Part shown: positions 9,262 through 17,598 of the stretch, piece by piece
Numbering within the stretch: the first letter of the stretch is position 1
How the letters are laid out: each line of letters begins with the position of its first letter
Assembly: GCA_963575745.1 (NCBI GenBank)
Contig: CAUYUJ010001311.1
Location: 1 to 64,000 of the forward strand
DNA: 64,000 nucleotides
Source of the DNA: Prorocentrum cordatum
Lineage: Eukaryota > Sar > Dinophyceae > Prorocentrales > Prorocentraceae
Direction: 5' to 3'
Position numbers and translations under genes: made by a program
Notes under the pieces: generated by a model
What the model was told of the DNA's origin: nothing
Seen by the model: only the letters and a program-made list of their open reading frames with translations
The model's database searches: none

Positions 9262-10410
9262 ATGACATCATTGGTCATGCCGCCGAGGCTTTTCCTTCAG
9301 CTCAAGGTTACAGGGCTCCTTCACGATCTTTCACCACGCGAGGTCATCACTCGCATCAACGCCGACCCGAATGGCTGGTGCAGAGACGGCGTCGACTGGG
9401 CGCGGGCTAATGCGATGCACTTCGGTTTGGACACCAGCATGAGCGACAGCGACGGTCCTGACGCTGGCCACGAGGACGGGCGCGGCGCGGCGGCTGGCAG
9501 CGAGCCTCATGGAGACGCGCTTCAGGACGGCGGAGCGGCTACCCAAGACCCCTACGACGGCTTGCAACGCGATCACGACGGCCCCGATGATGAGGACATG
9601 GATGGCACGGCTGACACGGGCGACTACGACGGCGAGATGTCCGACGGAGCTTTGGAGGAGTACGTTCCTCGCCAGCACCAGCGCGCCGAGAGCGCCCGCG
9701 AGCGCATCGAGGCGATGCAGGCCGCCGAGGAGACATATGCGGACGACCTTGGCACCGCCAAGGACGACGGCATTGGTGAGAACGCCGCTGACACGATCAA
9801 GGGCAGTTGTTGGTGGGATAGGTTGTCCACTACAGAGTTGGACGTGTACTGCGCGCAGAAGCTGCTCGACGAGTACTACGAGGAGTGGGGGCACGACAAC
9901 GACGACGATGTCGACCCCCTCTGGACTTACCAGGAGCTGGCGCGGTACATCAACAACAAGCACGCGAGGGCGATTGCGCAGGAGGCTTCCCAAGGCAGCC
10001 AGGGCACGTGCGCGGAGCTCGACAAGGGCAAGGGCACGGAGCAGCTCGACAAGAGCAAGGGCACACGCAAGCTCGACAAGGGCAAGGGCACGGAGCAGCT
10101 CGAAGAGGGCAATAGCACAAGCAATCTCGACAAGGGCACGGGCACGGGTCAGCTCGACAAGGGCAAGGACACGAAGCAGCCCGACAAGGGCACGGGCACG
10201 GGAGACCTCGACACGGGCAAGGGCACGGCGCAGTTCGACAAGGGCAAGGGCACAGGCAAGGAGCAGCAACCCCGCACGCGCTACGAGACGAGGCGCGGCA
10301 TCTTGGAGGCCGGCTCGCAGGCGAACTTCGAGCAGGTGGCAGACGAGCTGGAGACCGACGACGACAGCCCTACGTCGCCGTTCCACATCGTGGACCACGG
10401 GGTGTGCTGA
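9262..10410 (+). CDS. acidic hypothetical protein with nine-residue LDKGKGTxQ repeats, 382 aa
   Basis: The open frame extends upstream to 9199 but only with TTG; ATG 9262 is the first methionine, and a second in-frame ATG follows six codons later. TGA is at 10408-10410. Residues ~1-55 form a folded-looking start (MPPRLFLQLKVTGLLHDL, then RINADPNGWCRDGVDWARA). Residues ~60-170 are very acidic and Gly/Asp-rich. Residues ~185-240 again look globular (CWWDRLSTTELDVYCAQKLL, LWTYQELARYINNKHARA). Residues ~250-335 are about nine tandem copies of a 9-aa unit close to LDKGKGTEQ, encoded by 27-bp DNA repeats. A short charged tail follows. No catalytic motif is visible. It could be a low-complexity nuclear protein or a gag-like ORF; I cannot choose. 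Codon use is dinoflagellate-like and the frame is intact. Confidence 0.55.
   Translation: MTSLVMPPRLFLQLKVTGLLHDLSPREVITRINADPNGWCRDGVDWARANAMHFGLDTSMSDSDGPDAGHEDGRGAAAGSEPHGDALQDGGAATQDPYDGLQRDHDGPDDEDMDGTADTGDYDGEMSDGALEEYVPRQHQRAESARERIEAMQAAEETYADDLGTAKDDGIGENAADTIKGSCWWDRLSTTELDVYCAQKLLDEYYEEWGHDNDDDVDPLWTYQELARYINNKHARAIAQEASQGSQGTCAELDKGKGTEQLDKSKGTRKLDKGKGTEQLEEGNSTSNLDKGTGTGQLDKGKDTKQPDKGTGTGDLDTGKGTAQFDKGKGTGKEQQPRTRYETRRGILEAGSQANFEQVADELETDDDSPTSPFHIVDHGVC
10018..10260 (+). repeat. coding 27-bp tandem repeat (nine copies)
   Basis: Units of the type CTCGACAAGGGCAAGGGCAC plus seven variable bases repeat in frame about nine times inside the ORF at 9262-10410. Because the period is a multiple of three, copy-number change would preserve the frame. 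Confidence 0.9.
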
Positions 10411-10439
10411 TCAAACGTGGTGGGTGATGATGTGGACGT

Positions 10440-10500
10440 GGTGGCATCGATGCGTCATCGATGCGTCATCGATGACGCATCGATGACGCACCGATGACAC
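10440..10500. repeat. short inverted copy of the 11-bp CGATGCGTCAT satellite
   Basis: GATGCGTCATCGATGCGTCA is followed by its reverse orientation (ATGACGCATCGATGACGCA), a foldback of about 24 bp per arm, 30 bp downstream of the preceding stop codon. Confidence 0.85.
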
Positions 10501-10559
10501 CATGAACTAGTGCCGACGACGACAAATACGATGGACGTAACGGCTAACACGGGCGACTG

Positions 10560-12270
10560 CGACGACGGAGACGACGGACATGACCACGACGACGACGACA
10601 ACGACAACGATCGACGGCGGCCCGACGACCGGTGGTGGCCGACGAAATCAATCCGACCCAACGGCCCAGGATGAGGAGGAGGAGGAGGAGGGGGAGGAGG
10701 AGGGGGAGGATGGGAAAAGAGGAGGAGGAGGAGAAGGAGGAGGAGAAGACGGAGGAGACAGAGGAGGAGGGGGAGGGGGATGGGGAGGAGCAGGAGGATA
10801 AGGAAGAGGAGGAGAAAGAAGAGGAGGAGGCGGAGGAGGAGGAAGATGAGGAGGAGGTGGTGGAGGAGGAGGAGGAGGGGGAGGAGGAGGTGGAGGAGGA
10901 GGAGGAGGAGGAGGAGGAGGATGGGGAGCATGAGGAGGAGGACGACGACGACGACAGATACAACAGATGCGACGATTACGACAACGACGACATAAGTCGA
11001 CGGCGGCCCGACGACCGGTGGCAGCCGATGGCGCCGATCCGAAACAAGAGCCCAGAAAGAGGGGGGGGAGGAGAAGGAGGATGGGGAGATGGATAAGGTC
11101 AGAAGGAGGACAAGGAGGAGGACGAGGAGGAGGAGGAGGATAAGGAAAAGGAGGAGGAGGAGGCGTAGAAGGAGGGGGAGGAGGGCGAAGAGAAGGAGAA
11201 GGAGGAGGGGGATGAGGATTAGAGGAGGAGAGGAGCAGGAAGAGAAGCAGGAAGCGGACGAGGAGGATGAAGGATCCTTGCCGCCTCCCTCCCTGAGGAC
11301 TTGAGGTGGAGGAAGCTTTGAGGCACTGGCGCGCCGCGCGGTGCCTGAGCCACTGCGGCGCGCCGCCAGCGGCAAGAATGACGAGGGGGAATGATGGGCA
11401 ATGAGAGGTGGAGGAGAGAAAGGACGAGAGGAGCGATGATGAGGGGGAGAAGGGACGAAGGCGAGGAGGATAAGGAGGACGGATGGAGATATGAGGAGGA
11501 GGAGGAAGAGGAGGCGGAGGAGGAGGAGGAGGAGAGGAAGAACGAGGGACGCGGGGGGGAGGGGGAGAGAGGATGGGGGGGGGAGGCAGGATGGAGAAGG
11601 TGAAAGACGTGGAGGAGAAGCAAGGGGAGCAGGCAGGGGAAGAGGACGAAGATGGGGATGAGGATGAGAGAACGCGCCCTTCCGTGCTCCTCCTCCTTCT
11701 CATCATCGTCTCCCTCTCCTCCTCCACCACCTCCTCCCTCCCTTCTCCTCCTCATCCTCCTCCCCTCCTTCTCCTGCTCGCGCAAATGATTATTCCCCTC
11801 ACCCTCCCCCTATCCCCCTCCTCCCCCTCCTCCTCCTCCTCCTCCTCCTCCTCGCTCCTCCTCCTCCTCCTCCTCCTCCTCCCCCTCCTCCTCTTCCTCC
11901 TCGATCGTCCCCCCCCTCCTCCCACCCCAGGCGAAGGCCTGGCGGGGGGTGCACGCGCGTCGTTGCGAACCCTCCCCTCCTCCTCCTCCTCCTCCTCCTC
12001 CTCCTCTCCTCCTCCTCCTCCTCCCTCCTCCTCCTCCTCCTCCTCTTCTCCTCCTTGTTCCTCTTCCTCCTCCTCCTCCTCCTCTTCTTCCTCCTCTTCC
12101 TCCTCCTCCTCCTCTTCCTCCTCCTCGTTGTTCCGCTCCTCCTCCTCCTCCTCTTCCTCCTCCTCCTCCTCCTACTCCTCTGAATTCCTCCTTCTCCTCC
12201 TCCTCCCCTTCCTCCTCCTCCTCCTCCTCCTCCTCTTCCGCTTCTTCCTCCTCCTCCCTCCTCCTTGCGG
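10560..12270. repeat. long purine-rich (GAG)n block followed by pyrimidine-rich (CTC)n block
   Basis: From about 10670 to 11670 the + strand is almost entirely G/A (GGA/GAG triplets). From about 11680 to 12265 it is almost entirely C/T (CTC/TCC). Two ~60-bp segments at about 10605-10665 and 10990-11050 (CGACGGCGGCCCGACGACCG core) are copies of each other. A short GC-rich palindrome (GGCACTGGCGCGCCGCGCGG) lies at about 11320. The long ORFs in all frames here are Glu/Arg/Gly or Ser/Pro/Leu runs and are not genes. Confidence 0.9.
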
Positions 12271-12407
12271 CTGTCCCTGGGCCCCCCTCTCCCCACGGTG
12301 GCCTTGTATGTGTCGTTCTTGTCGATGTTGGGTGCCGCCCCACGACTCGGCGGCGCGGGCACCGCGCGGGCACCACAGTGGCTGGCGGGGCGTTGCCGAA
12401 GGCAATT

Positions 12408-12760
12408 TACTAGATATCGCACGCGCGTGGGGCACGATGCGCGCGAGGGGTGCGCCGTTCTATCTTGATATCGCACGCGCGCTGGGCACGATGCGCGCGA
12501 GGGGTGCGATATCGCGCGCACGTGGGGCACGATGCGCGTGAGAAGTGCATGCCGCGCGCATGTGGGGCGCGACGCGCGTGAGAAATGCATGCGCGAATGA
12601 TAAACATACTTAATATGATAACATTGTAGTTAACATGCTATGTTGCATATGTTTATACTAACAGCCAACTCTTAAAATAACCGCGAACGCTTAAAACAAC
12701 CGCTAACGCTTATTTTAACCGTTCGCTTGTTCAACAAGAACTGAACGCTTATTTTAGCAA
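12408..12760. repeat. ~41-54 bp ATATCGCACGCGCG repeats and ~20-bp ACCGCTAACGCTTA repeats
   Basis: About 12414-12600 contains four degenerate units beginning ATATCGCACGCGCG / CATGCCGCGCGCATGTGG and containing GGGGCACGATGCGCG. About 12660-12760 is AT-richer and contains 20-bp units such as CCGCTAACGCTTATTTTAAC. Confidence 0.75.
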
Positions 12761-12782
12761 GTCCAGGCCCTCTGGGGACCCT

Positions 12783-13995
12783 CTAGAGAATTCCAGCTGC
12801 CCGACGAGCTTCTCCTCCGATGGGGGCTGCGAGACCGATCGAGCGCTTCGGCGCCAGCTCGCACTGCGCCGCCAGCACCTGGCTGCCCCCCATCGCCTTC
12901 ACCTCGCAGCTTCTGAACCGATGCGCGCACAGGTCTGCGACCCGCGGGAGGTCGCCGAGGAGCGCGGCATCGAGCACCTCGACAAGGGCCCTCGTTTCTT
13001 GTCCCAGCTCCCCCGAACTGCCCGGGGGATGGGCTGCGTGAGTCACCGCCGTGAGATGCGTCGCGAGCCTCTCCAGGTCTGGCCTGCGGGCCCCCGAGAC
13101 GTGGCCGTCGTCGGGGCTCTCCTCGGCGTTGTCGTCGTCGGCGAAGAATGCGGCCCCCCCTGCGGGGTTATCCCTCGGGGCCTCGTCCCGCTCGCTGGCA
13201 GGTGGTGTCGCGCGCCCCGTGCCTGGCGGCGGCAGCGTCGAGTCTGGCAAGCCCATGTCTGGCCGAAGACGGTACGAGTCGACGTGGACGAGCTCCCTCT
13301 TTTATCTGGCGTCGTGAGGTCACAATCGCCCGCCGCCCCGTCGCAAAAGTGCAGGAGCCCACTGACCCGAGGACCTCGTAGCACGGAGGGGCGTGGTAGC
13401 GCCCACCCCCTTCACGATGACCGCGGAGCCGAACTCCAGGAAGCGCCCGTCCTTGCCGTCGATCGTGAACGAACCACCCTTGGCCTCGACGAGGAAATGC
13501 CTCGAGCGGCCTCGACACTCACCCCTGCGCTCGAGCACATCTCCTTCGCGCGCGACCGAAAACGGAGTGCACCACTCCTCCTGGGCGCTCGTCATCCAAG
13601 GCTCCGGACGACACGCTTCGGGCCACGCCCGTGCCTTCGCCTTCGCCGCCGCCTTGCCGATCGGCTTTGGCCTTGGCGGCGGCTCCTCGTCGTCGACGAG
13701 TGCGGCTGCGGCTGCGTCCGCCTCCTCCTCCTCCTGCCGGCGTACGCTTGCCACGGCCCTTCTTCTTCTTCTGTTTCTTATGATTTTTCTTCTTCTTCTT
13801 CGCATTAGCATTATTCTTATTCGTCCTGGGAGGTGGCTCGCCGTCCGCCTCACCCGCAACCGCAGGCCGCTTCAGCCTGGGGCCCTTGGGCCGCCCCTCT
13901 GGGCCAGATGGAGAAGCGGAAGCGAGTCGGCCCATCCTCATGGCCTCCCCGCCTCGAACCAGGTCGCGCTGGCAGTCGTTCGTCGAGCTCGGCAC
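12783..13995 (-). pseudogene. gag/ORF1-like fragment of a dinoflagellate retroelement, broken
   Basis: Reading down the minus strand, coding text begins near 13950 (MRMGRLASASPSGPEGRP). It continues through a Lys-rich basic stretch, then switches frame to a QEEEEADAAAAALVDDEEPP segment and FLVEAKGGSFTIDGKDG (about 13460-13500). It then switches again to the frame that stops at 12783, which ends with LVEVLDAALLGDLPRVADLC and an ECEL-type region (QCELAPKRSIGLAAP). That last segment resembles a motif I associate with the N-terminal ORF of dinoflagellate LINE-type elements. No reverse transcriptase follows; satellite DNA lies immediately beyond 12783. At least two frame changes are needed. The family assignment is inference. 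Confidence 0.4.
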
Positions 13996-14400
13996 CTGGT
14001 GCGGCGATGCGACCTCCAGGACTTCCCTTTCAGCCGCGCCCGCCGCGGCTTGACGGAGGCACCCTCTGGCCGCCTCGGCCAGGTCGTCACAGCCCCGCGG
14101 GCGGTCTCCTTCCCCCCCGCGGGCGGGTGGGCAGTTCGCCCTGCCCCTTTGCCCGCAGGCGACCTACACCCCGTAGGGCGGACCCCCCGGATTCGGAGCC
14201 TAGCCAAGCATCGCGCCCCCACCGCGCAGAAATCCACCCCTAGGGCGGAGTCCGCGGCAGCCCTGATTGGGAGGCGAGCGCGAGCAAGCTTCTACTGCAG
14301 GGCCGCCGCGGGAGGCGGGGGGCGCGCCGGGGTCTTGAACCCAGACATCTACGGAAGAAACCGTCGCACTCTCTGTCACTTTTCCTGCCACACTCCCGTG
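13996..14400. other. intergenic GC-rich DNA, no gene seen
   Basis: GC-rich sequence is open in several frames on both strands with Pro/Arg-rich translations. I see no motif and no splice-consistent exon. Confidence 0.4.
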
Positions 14401-14413
14401 CTATGAGGTAAAC

Positions 14414-14415
14414 CG

Positions 14416-14507
<92 letters not shown>

Positions 14508-14702
14508 CGTCGTCGTCGTCATCATCATCATTATCACCATCATCATCATCAAGAGCATCATCATCAGCATCATCATCATGATCACCAACATCATCAGCAT
14601 CATCATCAGCAATGTAATCATCATCGTCATCGTCATCGTCATCATCACCATCGTCATCATCCACATCAATACAAACATGATCACCAGCAGCATTATCATC
14701 AC

Positions 14703-14766
<64 letters not shown>

Positions 14767-14820
14767 GACATCTCCATCCTCATCATCACCATCATCATCA
14801 TCATAACCAGCGACATCACC
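14414..14820. repeat. (CAT)n trinucleotide array
   Basis: CATCAT repeats, nearly perfect at 14416-14503 and interrupted with CAC, GTC and AGC triplets up to about 14820. The poly-Asp, poly-Met and poly-Ile ORFs across it are repeat artefacts. A similar array lies at 28868-29276. Confidence 0.95.
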
Positions 14821-16360
14821 GACATCTTCGTCACAGTCTCTGATGTTTTCAAAGACTCGCCCGAAGGCATTGTTTGAGAATGTCTTGAGCGAAGCGCTGA
14901 CTCTAGAACAGCAAAACTGCCGAATCATGTGTTTGTTCAATATGTTAGCTTGTGTACCCTTGGTCAGCGCGTTCGCGCAGCACTCGTCCGACGAAAGGAG
15001 ATGGGAGGCGAGACGAGAGGGAGAATCCAAAGGGAGGGGGGAAGGAGGGAGGAGGGAGGGAGGAGGTGGTGCCTTTTGGCGATCCTGCAAACTCGGGCAG
15101 AGAAGGGTACCGGCTCAGAGGGTACTGGCTTAGAACTGGTATTAGGTGTCCACTGCGACATATTGGGGAATCTGTTCTATTTTCCCATGCCTGATGACAT
15201 AAAGTCGGCACAGGGTGCCACGTTGACAAGAGGTATGAGCGTGGGTTCCACTCTCCTTTGAAACCGTCGCTGCCACACGATGTTCTCTGTCCTCATCCAC
15301 CTCCCTCTCCTCCTCTTCCTCTTCCTCCTCCTCCTAATACTTCTCCTTCATTCTGACCTCCCGACGTATATTGCATTCTCTCTAATCGCTGCTTTTGAAC
15401 CCACAAGAAACTAACTCTGGCTGCAATTCTCGTCGCCGTTTCGCCGCTTTGCCCAGCCAGGAAATGCTGGCGTCGGCAGGTGAGGCATGTGGAGGTTGAG
15501 GAAACCGAAAGAAGAACAGCACAAGGAAAGTGATGATAACGGAAATGGTCGGGGCAGAAGGGGGACGACGACAATAGGGAGAAACATTCTCGGGAAGGTT
15601 GCCTCCCGCGAGATGGGCGGGGTGGATGCTCAGGACACAAAGTCTGAGGCTGACTGGAATTGGCTGCCCGCGCCACATGTCTCAAAGGTGGCGACCATTT
15701 CGCAGGCTCACTGCATATAAGTCGAGCCGGAAATCGTCGAAACTTGACCATCGATCTAAATTCGAATCAGCGCAATCACAAGAGCGCGTTGCTCCGCCGC
15801 CTGCTGTGCGCAAAACCAACAATGGCGGGCGAATTCACCCAGGCGGCGGGCAACGCCACTCATCTTTGCTTCCCTGGTCCGTGGTCCCCTCCCCCATCGT
15901 CAGTTCACAGCTTCACAGCTTCTCTCTCCCTCGACACAGCTTCCCCTTCTCGTATTATATCCTTTTTCTCCTCTCTGTCGTATCATGCCCTATTCTCCTC
16001 TCCGCAGCTTTCCCCTCCCCATCGTATCATACCTTCTTTCCCTCTGTGCAGCTTCTCGTTTCCCAGGGAAGACCGCCAAGGCGGCGGTGGGCGCCGCAGC
16101 CGCACACAACATTAGGCGTCGCGCGCGCCGTTTTGGGGAATATCGCACTGGCAACACCCCGCTTGGTGAAACACAACCACAGCGGGTAGGCTTGGGGTAC
16201 CGCGCCATTAAGAATATCTCCCCAACCTCCCCTGCAATCGAAACCCCTCCCGGTTAACAGCGATTCTCCTTTGGTCCTCCTCATTCTCCTCCTGCTCAGT
16301 TCCCCCCTCCTTCCCCTCCCCGCGGGGCCCGTCATCCCAGCACCACCTTGCCCGCTGTGG
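14821..16360. other. intergenic, no supported gene
   Basis: Mixed GC content with CT-rich patches (about 15290-15350, 15880-16050) and a purine patch at 15020-15065. A GC-rich open stretch at about 16070-16200 follows a TTTCCCAG and could be an exon on the + strand, but it has no recognisable content. Confidence 0.4.
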
Positions 16361-16364
16361 TAGA

Positions 16365-16700
16365 TCAGAACGGTTGCTCGTGGTTGCTCTCCTCCTGAGG
16401 AGCAAGGTCGTCGTTATTAGTATTGTTGTCGATGGGCTCTGTGAGCTGCGCCTCGATCCTGGAGAGGGTGAACATGGGCGCGAATACCCCGCAAAGGAAG
16501 TCAGTGGCGATGTCGACATGCTCACAAGAAGATTGCCGAGCAGATGAACACGAAGTACTTTATCACGACGGCCCATTGCATCTCAAAGTGCCAACACTTC
16601 CTCATGTGCGTGTCCGTCTGCAGCGGGGCCTTCTCATAGTTTGCCAGTCGACGCCATCGCGGCCCTCTCAACACGACGTTCTGTTTGCGGACAGCGCGCT
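16365..16700 (-). pseudogene. C-terminal piece of a probable membrane protein, one-base insertion
   Basis: On the minus strand a frame reads NYEKAPLQTDTHMRKCWHFE, then a hydrophobic segment WAVVIKYFVFICSAIFL, and meets TGA. If one base (16524) is removed it continues as EHVDIATDFLCGVFAPMFTL, then SRIEAQLTEPIDNN and an acidic tail to TGA at 16365-16367. The sequence alternates hydrophobic and charged helices as in a polytopic membrane protein tail. I do not recognise the family. Upstream (above about 16690) the frame is unclear, so this may be a last exon or a decayed fragment. Confidence 0.35.
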
Positions 16701-16824
16701 CCGAACTGGAACAGCTTGAGCCGCATATATGCCTACGGATTCAATATGTTCGGCTAGTGGGCCGTATTGGGCGTCCTCCACGACCAACCACCAAAGATCT
16801 CGCACAACAAACAGCTAGTGGTAC

Positions 16825-17040
16825 AACTTATGTGTTTGAGAATGCTTCAGGCGAGAACGCCATTTTCAAAGATCCGAAGGCTTCGCCCCCGAACGCAACA
16901 TTTCCATGTGATGTGGCTGTCTCTAGCCAGACTTTTATGTCTAACGGACCGGGTCTCAAAGCAACCCCTTCAGCATCCAACGTTTTCGAGGACGTCTCAG
17001 GTGAGAGCCCCATATTCCCAGATCCGAGAGTTCCGAGACA
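16825..17040 (+). repeat. imperfect ~50-bp duplication
   Basis: About 16828-16880 (GAGAATGCTTCAGGCGAGAA ... GATCCGAAGG) and about 16985-17035 (GAGGACGTCTCAGGTGAGAG ... GATCCGAGAG) are diverged copies. The ORF across them (16685-17077) reads VFENASGENAIFKDP and VFEDVSGESPIFPDP but has no other coding support. Confidence 0.5.
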
Positions 17041-17598
17041 GATCTCAGTACCCCCATGTTGCGAGGAGACCCCTTAAACGACGACCTCCATGATCTCGAT
17101 ATTGCGATGACTGTTCGAGTCCACCACGTCGCCAATCACGGAGCGACCCCGCCAGCGCTCCCCCCTTGGACCCCTCCCCCCACTTGAAGCAAATTCCCCT
17201 CCGGACCTGCGTGCAGCGCCCGTCGCGCGACTCTGCGAGTCTACGCGCACGTTTTTTTTCACTGCGGCAGCCCCAGCCAAGCGGCCCCGCGAGCTCCCAC
17301 AAGCCCCGCCGAAGAGAGGCCCGCGCACGCGCGCGCACACGGACGCATCACGCGAGGCGGCCATCCGCTGATCGACCCGTCGCCCGACAGCCAGCGCCCC
17401 CCAAGCCGCGCGACTGGTGGCAACGAACTGTCGCCGCAAAATCTAGCCGCGGCGACCCCGACCAGCCAGGGAGAGACAACTGCACGTAGCAGCCGCTCGG
17501 AAGTAGAGACTGGCTCTGGCAAGCGAAACGAATCGAGAAATCTCACCGAGGAAGAATACCCAACATCCGTTTCAAGTTCACTTCTTCGTTCCCTCTGC

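Noticed and set aside
10455-11785. Long Leu/Ser/Pro and Glu/Arg/Gly ORFs on both strands
   Set aside because: These are translations of GAG/CTC triplet repeats in every frame.
14376-15090. Poly-Met, poly-Asp and poly-Ile ORFs
   Set aside because: These are translations of the (CAT)n array; the same holds for 28826-29862.
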